Made by a program: the position numbers and the translations under genes. Of a stretch of 27,306 bases of DNA, positions 17,025 through 23,391 are shown piece by piece (position 1 is the first letter of the stretch; each line of letters opens with the position of its first letter). The stretch comes from a virus: the IMG/VR virus record IMGVR_UViG_3300025072_000035, positions 1 through 27,306 of that record. The stretch is one strand, 5' to 3'. Below the pieces are notes generated by a model that ran no database searches, had not been told where the DNA came from, and saw nothing but the letters and a program-made list of their open reading frames with translations.

Positions 17025-17284
17025 TGGAGGATTTACTTGGCACTTTAACAGAATTAGGTATAGGCGGTGCAATCGTTGGAATGTTTTATCTTTTCACTTT
17101 AAGATTTGAAAGGCAACTAGAAAAGCAAAGAATCTTACACGAGGAAGAAAGGGAGAAACAAGAACTTAGACACGCAGCCGAGCGCAAAGAATGGAGAAAG
17201 ACAGTTGAGAATTTTGAACATACAATGGCAGAATTTAACAAAACTCTTATGGAAATGAGAATAGAATTTGCAAAAGGAAAATAA
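17024..17284 (+). CDS. Single-TM coiled-coil protein, holin- or spanin-like
   Basis: 86 residues; ATG overlaps the previous stop. One membrane segment at residues 12-27 (IGGAIVGMFYLFTLRF) followed by a charged coiled coil to the end. This is the topology of BhlA/UviB-type holin-like proteins, and also of inner-membrane spanins. Neighbours are a three-TM protein and the endolysin, which fits a lysis role. Confidence 0.5.
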   Translation: MEDLLGTLTELGIGGAIVGMFYLFTLRFERQLEKQRILHEEEREKQELRHAAERKEWRKTVENFEHTMAEFNKTLMEMRIEFAKGK

Positions 17285-17290
17285 CTAACT

Positions 17291-17566
17291 ATGGAGTGGA
17301 TTAGAGGGGTTAGAATTGCATTCATAATATTAACTATAATTTATGTAGTTATTTATTTAAACATTGATAAGCTTAGAAGAGAAGAGGTTAAACAACCATT
17401 AAGATATACTTTTTTAGGTTTAGCTTGGTGTACTGGATCTTGGGGGGTAATTGGAGCGAATAAGCTACCTGTTATGCACGAATCTATTATAGCTTTAGCA
17501 CCTTTTTTAATCGCCAGCTTATGGCTATTTGTAAAAGTAATTAGATTACAATATGAAAGTAAATGA
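17291..17566 (+). CDS. Small three-TM membrane protein, holin candidate
   Basis: 91 residues with hydrophobic segments at about 6-23, 39-56 and 64-83. Its stop overlaps the endolysin start (ATGA), the classic holin-endolysin arrangement. No motif ties it to a named holin family, and a clearer holin-family member lies just downstream of the endolysin, so it may be a second holin or antiholin. Confidence 0.5.
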   Translation: MEWIRGVRIAFIILTIIYVVIYLNIDKLRREEVKQPLRYTFLGLAWCTGSWGVIGANKLPVMHESIIALAPFLIASLWLFVKVIRLQYESK

Positions 17567-17952
17567 CTATGTATAAATTAAGCAAAAGAAGTTACGAAAG
17601 ACTAAACGGTATAGATGCTATATTAATAGCGATAGTTACCGAAGCAATCAAAGAAAGTCCTTATGATTTTGGTATTCCTAAACTTGGAGGAATGAGAACA
17701 GCCGAAGAACAAAATATATTGTTTGCTAAAAAGAGATCAAAGTGTGACGGCTATACTAAGAAATCATACCACCAAAGCGGTAAAGCGTTTGATATATTCG
17801 CTTATGTGGACGGTGGGGCTAGTTGGGATAAGGAATATTTAGAGCCTATTGCTAAACACATTGTAAAGGTTGCTCATGAAAATTTCGATATTAATTTAGA
17901 ATGGGGAGGAAACTGGATCAACTTTAAAGACATGCCACACTTTCAAATATAA
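17563..17952 (+). CDS. Endolysin, M15 peptidase (L-Ala-D-Glu type)
   Basis: 129 residues, no signal peptide. Zinc-site motifs are complete: SYHQSGKAFDI gives H70 and D77, and DMPHF gives catalytic D123 and zinc ligand H126, with WGGNW upstream. The pattern matches M15C endolysins such as the T5 lysin, which cut the peptide cross-bridge of peptidoglycan. Residues LGGMRTAEEQNILFAKKRSK are the usual substrate-side helix. It needs holins to reach the periplasm, and these surround it. A second ATG two codons downstream could also be used. Confidence 0.85.
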   Translation: MTMYKLSKRSYERLNGIDAILIAIVTEAIKESPYDFGIPKLGGMRTAEEQNILFAKKRSKCDGYTKKSYHQSGKAFDIFAYVDGGASWDKEYLEPIAKHIVKVAHENFDINLEWGGNWINFKDMPHFQI

Positions 17953-17956
17953 GACT

Positions 17957-18409
17957 ATGAAAAAGGATAGAAAGAAGCTAAAAGATACTAAACTTGGAAT
18001 TTTCTTAAAAGACAAAGCCCCTGACATACTAGATAAAGTTGGCGATATATTACCTAGCAATGGTGCATTAGGCATTTTAAAGGAGGTTATAAGTAAAGAC
18101 GATACATTAAGCGCAGAAGATAAAGAAAGAGCCTTACAACTCATTAATAAAGAAATAGAAGAACAAAGAGAAGTTACAAAGAGATGGCAAAGCGATAACG
18201 AAAGCGGAAACAAATTAGCAGCAACAGCAAGACCAATTACATTGCACTTTGTTAGCTTGTTAATTCTTAGCTATTTTGTAATGGGATATTGCGAAATATA
18301 TGTTCCTGCAGAGTACACCAGTTTATTAGTTGTTATCGTTCCAACAGTTTACGGTGGGTATTTTGCTCTTAGAGAATTTGGTAAACATAGTAAAAGGAAA
18401 AATAAATAA
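17957..18409 (+). CDS. Holin, 3TM (GTA-holin-like) family
   Basis: 150 residues. A charged N-terminal helical region leads to EVTKRWQSDNESGNKLAATA and RP at 92-93, then two clear membrane segments (about 95-112 and 120-138) and a basic tail. The R-W-x-x-D then R-P order before the membrane segments is the signature I associate with the 3TM holins first described for gene-transfer agents. It would permeabilise the inner membrane for the endolysin four bases upstream. Last gene of the late unit; a terminator follows. Confidence 0.65.
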   Translation: MKKDRKKLKDTKLGIFLKDKAPDILDKVGDILPSNGALGILKEVISKDDTLSAEDKERALQLINKEIEEQREVTKRWQSDNESGNKLAATARPITLHFVSLLILSYFVMGYCEIYVPAEYTSLLVVIVPTVYGGYFALREFGKHSKRKNK

Positions 18410-18431
18410 ATTTACATAACTACTTGATTTT

Positions 18432-18461
18432 AAACCCTTAGCATTAATTTGTTAGGGGTTT
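18432..18461 (+). terminator. Hairpin terminator closing the late/lysis unit
   Basis: AAACCCTTAGCA (18432-18443) pairs with TGTTAGGGGTTT (18450-18461) over 12 positions with two G-T pairs; loop TTAATT. The T tract after it is broken (TTTCCTTATTTA), so efficiency is uncertain. It separates the lysis genes from the early promoter. Confidence 0.65.
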
Positions 18462-18506
18462 CCTTATTTAGAATCATTATAAATAACATATATTATATAA
18501 TATTAC

Positions 18507-18536
18507 TTGTGTATTAAATTAATATTAGTACATTTG
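18507..18536 (+). promoter_or_regulatory. Bacteroidetes-type promoter for the early region
   Basis: TTG at 18507-18509 and TACATTTG at 18529-18536, 19 bases apart: a full match to the Bacteroidetes -33/-7 consensus (TTG, 17-23 nt, TAnnTTTG). It lies in a very AT-rich spacer after the late terminator and 19 bases before the first early start codon, so the host sigma factor probably starts early transcription here. Confidence 0.8.
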
Positions 18537-18555
18537 TATAACAAAACAAAGAGAT

Positions 18556-18759
18556 ATGATTTATTTAAGAGAAAAAAGAAGTGGAAATTTTGAGATTTCA
18601 AACAAGAAAGAGGCAACGGTAAAGATATTTAAAAAGAATTTTTCAAGTTTTTGGAATGACAACATAAAAAGAAGAAGAAAAAAAATAATTAAAGGAACTT
18701 ATAGTAAATCTCAAACATATTTTAGCACATCGGCAGAATTTTTAAACTATATAAAATAA
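18556..18759 (+). CDS. Small basic early protein (67 aa)
   Basis: First gene after the early promoter. Very basic (a KRRRKKIIKG stretch near residues 38-47, many lysines), no membrane segment, no recognised family. A small, highly charged first early product could bind nucleic acid or target host machinery, but nothing in the sequence shows which. The next gene starts six bases after its stop. Confidence 0.6.
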   Translation: MIYLREKRSGNFEISNKKEATVKIFKKNFSSFWNDNIKRRRKKIIKGTYSKSQTYFSTSAEFLNYIK

Positions 18760-18765
18760 AATAAA

Positions 18766-18900
18766 ATGAGTAAACCAAAATTTAAACAAGTGCAATTTCC
18801 TAAAAGTCTTTATGACACCATAGAGAAACAAGCAAAGGAAAGCGAAAGAAGTATTAACAAGCAAATTATATTTTTGCTAAAAAAAGCTTTGAAGAAATGA
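18766..18900 (+). CDS. Ribbon-helix-helix (Arc-like) DNA-binding protein
   Basis: 44 residues, MSKPKFKQVQFPKSLYDTIE then a second helix containing ESERSINKQIIFLLKKAL. This is the whole Arc/MetJ/CopG fold: a short strand (KQVQFP), helix A, a turn with SINKQ, and helix B. Such dimers bind operators through the strand. Its stop overlaps the next start (ATGA). As second gene behind the early promoter it may repress that promoter (inference). Confidence 0.7.
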   Translation: MSKPKFKQVQFPKSLYDTIEKQAKESERSINKQIIFLLKKALKK

Positions 18901-19205
18901 AAGAATTAAATTTTACAACAATTTGTGCAGCCATTATAAACGAGCATACTTTTATAGAAGAAGATAAAGACAATGTAATACTGTTAACTTTAGAGAAAGG
19001 CGATTATTTACAGATCACTTATGAGGGCAACGATATTATAGAGTTTGAGACTATGATAAACGATGAAGTAGAAACTTGTAGTTTTAAGCAGTTTCAAAAT
19101 GAACAGATAGAAGCACTTTTACATGATTACTTTTTTAGTCAAGATGAAGCAGAAGATAACAGAAGTCAAGAAGAGATAGACGGCTTTGTACATGGTACTT
19201 TGTAA
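18897..19205 (+). CDS. Hypothetical acidic early protein (102 aa)
   Basis: Translationally coupled to the ribbon-helix-helix gene. Acidic throughout (EEDKDNVILLTLEKGDYLQI, then ...FFSQDEAEDNRSQEEIDGF). No motif recognised. It ends five bases before the exact 22-nt repeat that begins the methyltransferase segment. Confidence 0.55.
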   Translation: MKELNFTTICAAIINEHTFIEEDKDNVILLTLEKGDYLQITYEGNDIIEFETMINDEVETCSFKQFQNEQIEALLHDYFFSQDEAEDNRSQEEIDGFVHGTL

Positions 19206-19209
19206 ATGT

Positions 19210-19231
19210 AACACAGTAAAAGATTATGAAA
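19210..19231 (+). repeat. 22-nt direct repeat, copy 1 (spans a start codon)
   Basis: Begins AACACAGTAAAAGATT and continues through the ATG at 19226 to three A. Identical to 21394-21415, which spans the start of an unrelated gene. The two copies bound a 2.2-kb segment with both DNA methyltransferases. Confidence 0.9.
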
Positions 19232-19453
19232 AAAAAATTTTTATTATTTGCAGGAGATGATTACTACCCCGAAGGAGGTGCATACGATTTTAAAGGCTCT
19301 TTTGAAACAACCGAATTAGCAGTAAAGGCACACGACCCAAACGAACATAGATACGATGGTGGTTGGGCTAACATATTTGATTTAAAAGAAGAAAAAATTG
19401 TTAAGCAATTTAGTAGAGGTAATTGGTATGAAGGTGACGCTGAAATATATTAA
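19226..19453 (+). CDS. Small phage protein with GG-YYP motif (75 aa)
   Basis: MKKKFLLFAGDDYYPEGGAY then DFKGSFETTELAVKAHD and a WANIFDLKEEKIV strand. I recognise this as a common small phage/prophage family (LLFAG..YYP.GG..D..GSF), function unknown. The start lies inside the 22-nt repeat. A well-preserved sequence pattern suggests it is a real gene. Confidence 0.65.
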   Translation: MKKKFLLFAGDDYYPEGGAYDFKGSFETTELAVKAHDPNEHRYDGGWANIFDLKEEKIVKQFSRGNWYEGDAEIY

Positions 19454-19485
19454 ACCTAATGGATGATAATAAAAACTTTTAAATT

Positions 19486-19638
19486 ATGAATGAGATACAG
19501 ATTGAAGAAAACAAAAAGCTAATAAAAGAATTGGAAGCGTTTAAATCAAAATATTATTTAGACCCAACCGAGTACAATGATGTAAATAATGTCATTGATA
19601 TTGTAAGGTTGAAAAATATAGCACTAAGCAAACAATAA
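19486..19638 (+). CDS. Hypothetical small protein (50 aa)
   Basis: MNEIQIEENKKLIKELEAFK then SKYYLDPTEYNDVNNVIDIV, stop 19636-19638. Mainly helical, mildly acidic, no recognised family. Preceded by an A/T-rich stretch (AAACTTTTAAATT) as in its neighbours. Confidence 0.45.
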   Translation: MNEIQIEENKKLIKELEAFKSKYYLDPTEYNDVNNVIDIVRLKNIALSKQ

Positions 19639-19656
19639 TTTAATTGATTTTATTAT

Positions 19657-19689
19657 GTGTTAGGCTCATTTTCAATTGATGCCTAACGC
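19657..19689 (+). terminator. Long hairpin in spacer before adenine-type methyltransferase
   Basis: GTGTTAGGC (19657-19665) pairs with GCCTAACGC (19681-19689), one G-T pair; the loop has a smaller TCA/TGA stem. No T tract follows, so it may be a transcript-end or processing hairpin, or a recombination remnant, rather than a classical terminator. Confidence 0.4.
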
Positions 19690-19726
19690 TAAGTGTATGG
19701 GGAGTTTTAATGCCCTATAAACAATG

Positions 19727-20431
19727 TTGTGTGTAGTTTTAAAAAAGATTAGATAGATGAAACAAGAAATAATAAACGAAGATTGGCAAATAGCAATAAA
19801 GCAAATTGCAAATAATAGCGTAGACTTAGTAGTAACTGACCCACCTTATGGTATGGAATTTCAAAGCAATTTTAGAAAGACCAAACACAAAAGTATCCAA
19901 AACGATGACAACCTTGATTGGTTGGGTGATTGGGTAAAAGAACTAAAGCGTGTATGTAAAGATGAAGCACACCTTTATATTTTTTGTTCTTGGCATCACA
20001 TAGACCAATTTAAGCAACAAGTAGGGGCGTTGTTTAATGTTAAGAATATATTGATATGGGAAAAGAACAATACAGGAATGGGTGACTTAGAGGGTGACTA
20101 CGCCCCGAAATATGAAATGATACTATTCTGCAGTAACGGAAAGAAAAAATTAAATGGTGGGCGTGATGCTAACATACTAAAAACTAAAAGGACACAGAAC
20201 GAAAACCACCCAACCGAAAAACCAATAAACTTGATTAAATACTTTATAGAAAAAAGTAGCAACAAAGGTGATTTAGTTTTGGATACTTTTGGGGGAAGTT
20301 GTGGAACTGCAATAGCAAGTAGGCAAATAGAAAGGAATTGTATTTGCTTTGAAATTGAAGAAGATTATTGCAAGGTAGCACGTGAGCGATTATTTTCTAC
20401 AACGATGAGCCTTTTTTAATATTACACACAA
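19727..20431 (+). repeat. Inverted repeat pair bracketing the first methyltransferase
   Basis: TTGTGTGTA at 19727-19735 and its exact complement TACACACAA at 20423-20431, 9 bp each. The gene 19757-20419 fits exactly between them. Nine bases can match by chance in AT-rich DNA, but the same arrangement recurs around the next methyltransferase. Confidence 0.5.
19757..20419 (+). CDS. DNA methyltransferase (DPPY class, N6-adenine or N4-cytosine)
   Basis: 220 residues. Catalytic TDPPYGM (D28-Y31) precedes the SAM-binding motif DTFGGSCGTAIA (about 176-187), with HPTEKP at 151-156 in between: the beta-class order of amino methyltransferases. It modifies an exocyclic amine of adenine (most often) or cytosine in DNA with SAM as donor. 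The usual SAM motif is FxGSGT, and here it reads FGGSCGT, a mild change. No restriction endonuclease is nearby, so it is an orphan enzyme, probably protecting phage DNA from host restriction or modifying it for regulation. Possible acquisition as part of a repeat-bounded segment. Confidence 0.85.
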   Translation: MKQEIINEDWQIAIKQIANNSVDLVVTDPPYGMEFQSNFRKTKHKSIQNDDNLDWLGDWVKELKRVCKDEAHLYIFCSWHHIDQFKQQVGALFNVKNILIWEKNNTGMGDLEGDYAPKYEMILFCSNGKKKLNGGRDANILKTKRTQNENHPTEKPINLIKYFIEKSSNKGDLVLDTFGGSCGTAIASRQIERNCICFEIEEDYCKVARERLFSTTMSLF

Positions 20432-20441
20432 TGAATGGTAA

Positions 20442-20669
20442 TATGGCATTTCAGCCTACGGATTAATAACTAAAAATTTAATAACGAGAGAAAATATATT
20501 TAATAAAGACGGAAAGTTGATTGGACAAAATTGGCAAAGAGAAAACGGAAATTGGATGCACAAATGGACTGATTTTAGAAGTGATGAAGTTTTTGAAAAG
20601 CATAGTTGGAAAAACAAAGCAAAAGGTAAAGATGATGATAGTTGGACTTACGAAAACGTAGTAGGCTAA
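20442..20669 (+). pseudogene. Open frame without ATG; gene remnant or TTG-started small gene
   Basis: An uninterrupted frame follows the stop at 20439-20441 for 75 codons and ends at TAA 20667-20669. It has no ATG near its start; TTG 20517 would give 50 residues (LIGQNWQRENGNWMHKW, then KHSWKNKAKGKDDDSWTYEN). The tryptophan-rich composition looks like protein rather than random AT-rich DNA. No family recognised. Most of the 299-base gap between the two methyltransferase genes is this frame; the rest holds inverted-repeat arms. Confidence 0.4.
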
Positions 20670-20684
20670 TTTGCTATATTACGT

Positions 20685-21383
20685 GTTAGCTACTGCACGG
20701 TATTATTAAAACGAAATTATGAAATTATTAGAATTATTTGCAGGATCAAGAAGTGTAGGCAATGAAGCCGAAAAACAAGGATTTGAAGTTTTTTCAGTTG
20801 ATTGGACTGCATACGATAAAATAGATTTAACTATTGATATTGGAGAACTAAAAAAAGAAGATGTTCCTTTTGTTCCTGATGTCGTTTGGGCTTCTCCAGA
20901 TTGCACTACTTACAGTATAGCGGCTTGTAGTACTCATAGAACAAAAACAAAAGAGCCGAAAAGCGAATACGCTATTAAATGTGATACAGTTAATAAGCAT
21001 TGGATAGGCTTAATTAAAGAATGGCTTTTGATTAACCCTAACTTGATATTTTTCATTGAAAATCCAAGAGGTATGATGAGGCACATGGATTGGATGCAAG
21101 AGTTTAAAAGGCATACTGTATGGTATTGTAAATATGGTGATGATAGAGCAAAACCAACAGACATTTGGACTAACTCTAAGACATGGATACCAAGACCACA
21201 ATGCAGAAATTACAAGTATGATAAGGACGGAAATATAATAGATAGACATTGCCACCATGAAAGCGCAAGACGTGGAGCAAAAACAGGGACACAAGGTAAA
21301 AAAGGGAGTTACAACCGATCTAAAATACCACAGCAATTGTGTGAAGAGATACTTAAAAGCACTAAAGTAGTGTTGTAGCTAAC
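20685..21383 (+). repeat. Inverted repeat pair bracketing the second methyltransferase
   Basis: GTTAGCTAC at 20685-20693 and its exact complement GTAGCTAAC at 21375-21383; the right arm overlaps the stop codon (TAG 21376-21378). The gene 20719-21378 lies between. Same design as around the preceding methyltransferase but different sequence. Confidence 0.5.
20719..21378 (+). CDS. Phage DNA cytosine methyltransferase-like protein
   Basis: 219 residues, short for a C5 methyltransferase. SAM site ELFAGSRSVG (5-14), acidic VDW (27-29), motif IV-like WASPDCTTYS with Cys62, ENPRGMM in place of the usual ENV motif, then RAKPTDIWTN and a late R-P-Q-C-R-N-Y. It matches the compact phage family usually annotated as DNA cytosine methyltransferase, which lacks a separate target-recognition domain. 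Expected product is 5-methylcytosine, but the catalytic motif (PDC rather than PPC) and ENP leave some doubt about target and activity. Downstream GAKTGTQGKKGSYNRSKIP is the family's usual C-terminal end. Confidence 0.75.
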   Translation: MKLLELFAGSRSVGNEAEKQGFEVFSVDWTAYDKIDLTIDIGELKKEDVPFVPDVVWASPDCTTYSIAACSTHRTKTKEPKSEYAIKCDTVNKHWIGLIKEWLLINPNLIFFIENPRGMMRHMDWMQEFKRHTVWYCKYGDDRAKPTDIWTNSKTWIPRPQCRNYKYDKDGNIIDRHCHHESARRGAKTGTQGKKGSYNRSKIPQQLCEEILKSTKVVL

Positions 21384-21393
21384 GTTTAGAATA

Positions 21394-21415
21394 AACACAG
21401 TAAAAGATTATGAAA
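21394..21415 (+). repeat. 22-nt direct repeat, copy 2 (spans a start codon)
   Basis: Exact copy of 19210-19231, with the ATG at 21410. The bases after it (GAAGA) differ from copy 1. It follows the right inverted-repeat arm by ten bases. Confidence 0.9.
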
Positions 21416-21754
21416 GAAGACATATTAGAAATAGCAAGAGAGTTAGAAAACAACGAAATAAATTCATTAGAAGCACGAAACCTTTTATTGGGTTTATTTA
21501 GTGTTACCAAACGTTTTTCTTATACTGAATTAGAGAACGTTTTAAGAAAGCCTAAATTTGCAATGATAAGTAAAGACCTTAAAAACATTTTAATTAATGA
21601 TGTAGATAAACACTACAATATGGAAGATGATGGAGATTTCATAAGAAAGTATGCTGGTAAAAAGGTGCTCGTTTATGAGTGGTGTGGCGATTGGTGGATA
21701 TGTGAAGATGATAACTATCGACTATTTGAAAATTTTTTTAAGTTATTGGACTAA
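21410..21754 (+). CDS. Hypothetical protein (114 aa)
   Basis: Helical, acidic N-terminal half (EIARELENNEINSLEARNLL) and a C-terminal half with many aromatic residues (GKKVLVYEWCGDWWICEDDN). The start lies in the second copy of the 22-nt repeat. No family recognised. Before insertion of the repeat-bounded segment it would have followed the 102-aa gene directly (inference). Confidence 0.55.
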   Translation: MKEDILEIARELENNEINSLEARNLLLGLFSVTKRFSYTELENVLRKPKFAMISKDLKNILINDVDKHYNMEDDGDFIRKYAGKKVLVYEWCGDWWICEDDNYRLFENFFKLLD

Positions 21755-21779
21755 ATGTTTGGTAACAACCTTATATATG
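21746..21779 (+). promoter_or_regulatory. Weak promoter candidate
   Basis: TTG 21746-21748 and TATATATG 21772-21779, spacing 23, one mismatch to TAnnTTTG. At the edge of the allowed spacing and overlapping the previous gene's end, so low confidence. Confidence 0.3.
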
Positions 21780-21798
21780 TACTTCAAAAATTTGAACC

Positions 21799-22032
21799 AT
21801 GAAAAACATTGAAAATCAAATACTTATAGACATTGACAATCTCAAAGATATAAATAAATTAGTTCAAATAATTGAACTTGCAGCACATAAGCTAGATATT
21901 AAAACAATTTCAAATTATGCAAATGATAATAATTTAAGTTATAACGGTGTAAAAAAGTGTAGAAATTCAATAGATTTAGGAGGTGTTAAATTTATAGTTG
22001 ATGGAATAAGTAAAAATAATTTACCTTTTTAA
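21799..22032 (+). CDS. Small HTH-like protein (77 aa)
   Basis: The segment IKTISNYANDNNLSYNGVKK reads as a helix-turn-helix, followed by a short strand (GGVKFIVDG) like a minimal wing. I have seen similar small proteins (K-S-Y-N-G-V-K-K) in Bacteroidetes phages and prophages. Probably DNA-binding. Target unknown. It has a possible weak promoter of its own. Confidence 0.5.
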   Translation: MKNIENQILIDIDNLKDINKLVQIIELAAHKLDIKTISNYANDNNLSYNGVKKCRNSIDLGGVKFIVDGISKNNLPF

Positions 22033-22042
22033 ATTGTATTAG

Positions 22043-22072
22043 TTGTATATTAAAATAATATTACTATATTTA
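22043..22072 (+). promoter_or_regulatory. Bacteroidetes-type promoter, second early unit
   Basis: TTG 22043-22045, 19 bases, TATATTTA 22065-22072; only the last base of TAnnTTTG differs. It lies in an AT-rich spacer 17 bases before the start at 22089 and would drive the recombination genes. Confidence 0.65.
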
Positions 22073-22088
22073 CATAAAATTAATAGAT

Positions 22089-22298
22089 ATGAAAAAAACA
22101 GATGAATTAGTAAAGTCAATTTTAGACTATGAAAAAAGAACAAGTTATCTAGTTACCTGCGAGATGCAAACAACTAAAGAAGATTTGTTAATTACTGGAA
22201 TTTACATTAGCGACACTTTAACGGCTGAATGTATAGACACCTTTGATACATTAAAAGAAAGCGAGCAGACACGTTTAAAAACCTTTCTATCATGTTAA
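22089..22298 (+). CDS. Hypothetical protein (69 aa)
   Basis: First gene after the 22043 promoter. MKKTDELVKSILDYEKRTSY then a strand-rich middle (LLITGIYISDTLTAECI) and a short C-terminal helix. No recognised family. It ends overlapping the next small gene by seven bases. Confidence 0.5.
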   Translation: MKKTDELVKSILDYEKRTSYLVTCEMQTTKEDLLITGIYISDTLTAECIDTFDTLKESEQTRLKTFLSC

Positions 22299-22405
22299 AA
22301 ATCAAAAACACAGTATATCCAAAAGGAAAAATTAAAACTTTTGCAGAATGGAGAAACTACATTAAGCTAGAGTTAATGTACACACGAATTAAAAACAAAA
22401 AATAG
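22292..22405 (+). CDS. Small basic protein (37 aa)
   Basis: MLKIKNTVYPKGKIKTFAEW then a basic helix, TAG stop at 22403-22405. Overlaps the previous stop and is followed two bases later by the next ATG, so it fits the operon. Lysine-rich, no family recognised. Confidence 0.45.
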   Translation: MLKIKNTVYPKGKIKTFAEWRNYIKLELMYTRIKNKK

Positions 22406-22407
22406 AT

Positions 22408-22569
22408 ATGTCAAAGCAAATCATAATTGAAGCACAGGAAAGTATTATAGAATCTTTAGAAGAATTAGTAAAAGTGAAAGATAAAACTATTTACACTTTA
22501 GAAAAAAAAATAGAATTAAAAGAAATATTTATTAAGGAATTAGAAAAAAGAACTTTAAAAAGAAAATAG
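22408..22569 (+). CDS. Short coiled-coil protein (53 aa)
   Basis: Almost entirely helical with heptad-like leucine/isoleucine spacing (IESLEELVKVKDKTIYTLEK). Start context is AGATATG, shared with the genes on either side. Two bases before the ERF gene, so it may be an accessory to recombination, but nothing proves it. Confidence 0.5.
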   Translation: MSKQIIIEAQESIIESLEELVKVKDKTIYTLEKKIELKEIFIKELEKRTLKRK

Positions 22570-22571
22570 AT

Positions 22572-23123
22572 ATGAATATTTACAAAAAAATACACGAGAT
22601 ACAAAAAGCAGTTAGTGGACTAAAAAAAGACACAAAAGCATTTGGATATGATTATGTATCAGGAACAAAGATTTTATCTTTTATAAAGCCTTTAATGGAT
22701 AAACAAGGGCTTTTATTAAAGCAAGAAATATTATCTATTGACAATCAAAGGCAAGATTATAAAGCAAAGAATGGAGAAAAAAGCGAAATTCTAACAAAGG
22801 TAATGATGCAGTTTACTTGGGTAGATATTGAAACTGGAGAAAAAGATATTAATTTATTTGGGGCTAACGGTCAGAACGGATGGGATAAAGGAGTAGGAAG
22901 CGCACTAACTTATGCAGAAAGATATTTTCTTTTAAAGTACTTCCACATAGCAACAGACGAAGACGACATAGACCAACCTAAAGCAACACCAAAGGCAAAG
23001 CCAAAAGCAACACAAGACACTTTAGATAAGGCACACAAAAAGGGAGCATCTTTAATGGAATTAGAAAAGTATTATAGTTTAACACCTCAACAGAAAAAAG
23101 ACTACCAAGATGGGCAAAAATAA
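22572..23123 (+). CDS. erf: ERF-family single-strand annealing recombinase
   Basis: 183 residues. The core (about 1-135) has the ERF pattern: a start helix (IYKKIHEIQKAVSGLKKDTK), DYVSGTKILSFIKPLMDKQG, and the hallmark GWDKGVGSALTYAERYFLLK (103-122) followed by FHIATDEDD. The C-terminus is a lysine/proline-rich linker (KATPKAKPKATQ) and a helical tail, as usual. ERF proteins form rings that anneal complementary single strands in phage recombination and genome circularisation. No exonuclease partner is visible in the window. It overlaps the next gene by 14 bases. Confidence 0.85.
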   Translation: MNIYKKIHEIQKAVSGLKKDTKAFGYDYVSGTKILSFIKPLMDKQGLLLKQEILSIDNQRQDYKAKNGEKSEILTKVMMQFTWVDIETGEKDINLFGANGQNGWDKGVGSALTYAERYFLLKYFHIATDEDDIDQPKATPKAKPKATQDTLDKAHKKGASLMELEKYYSLTPQQKKDYQDGQK

Positions 23124-23391
23124 ACAAGAGTTTACAGAACAAAGAGAGAACTTTTTTACTAGGTTAGAAGAGGGCGAACAATACGCAATTATTAGTTGTG
23201 ATATGGGTTTATTAGGACAGATTCAAAATGAACAGATAGAAGATTTTAACTATTGTTTACATAGCATTAAGCAGCGTAATAGCAAACATAGAGAAGATGA
23301 TTTGTTGTGTAGCCTTTACAAAGAAAGTAAGAAGATTAAAAAGAAGATTTTAGAAAGAGAGCAAAATATTAATCATAATAATAAGACATGA
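23110..23391 (+). CDS. Hypothetical early protein (93 aa)
   Basis: Starts inside the end of the ERF gene. Charged and mostly helical; a distinctive ISCDMGLLGQIQNEQIEDFN and a basic C-terminal half (KESKKIKKKILEREQN). No family recognised. Tight coupling to ERF suggests a recombination or replication accessory. Confidence 0.5.
   Translation: MGKNKQEFTEQRENFFTRLEEGEQYAIISCDMGLLGQIQNEQIEDFNYCLHSIKQRNSKHREDDLLCSLYKESKKIKKKILEREQNINHNNKT

Noticed and set aside
19657-19756. Integron attC site (GTTAGGC and GCCTAAC match the GTTRRRY / RYYYAAC core boxes)
   Set aside because: The boxes are in the wrong order for one attC, no matching partner box follows, the arms at the next gene (GTTAGCT/AGCTAAC) violate the consensus, and no integron integrase is in the window.
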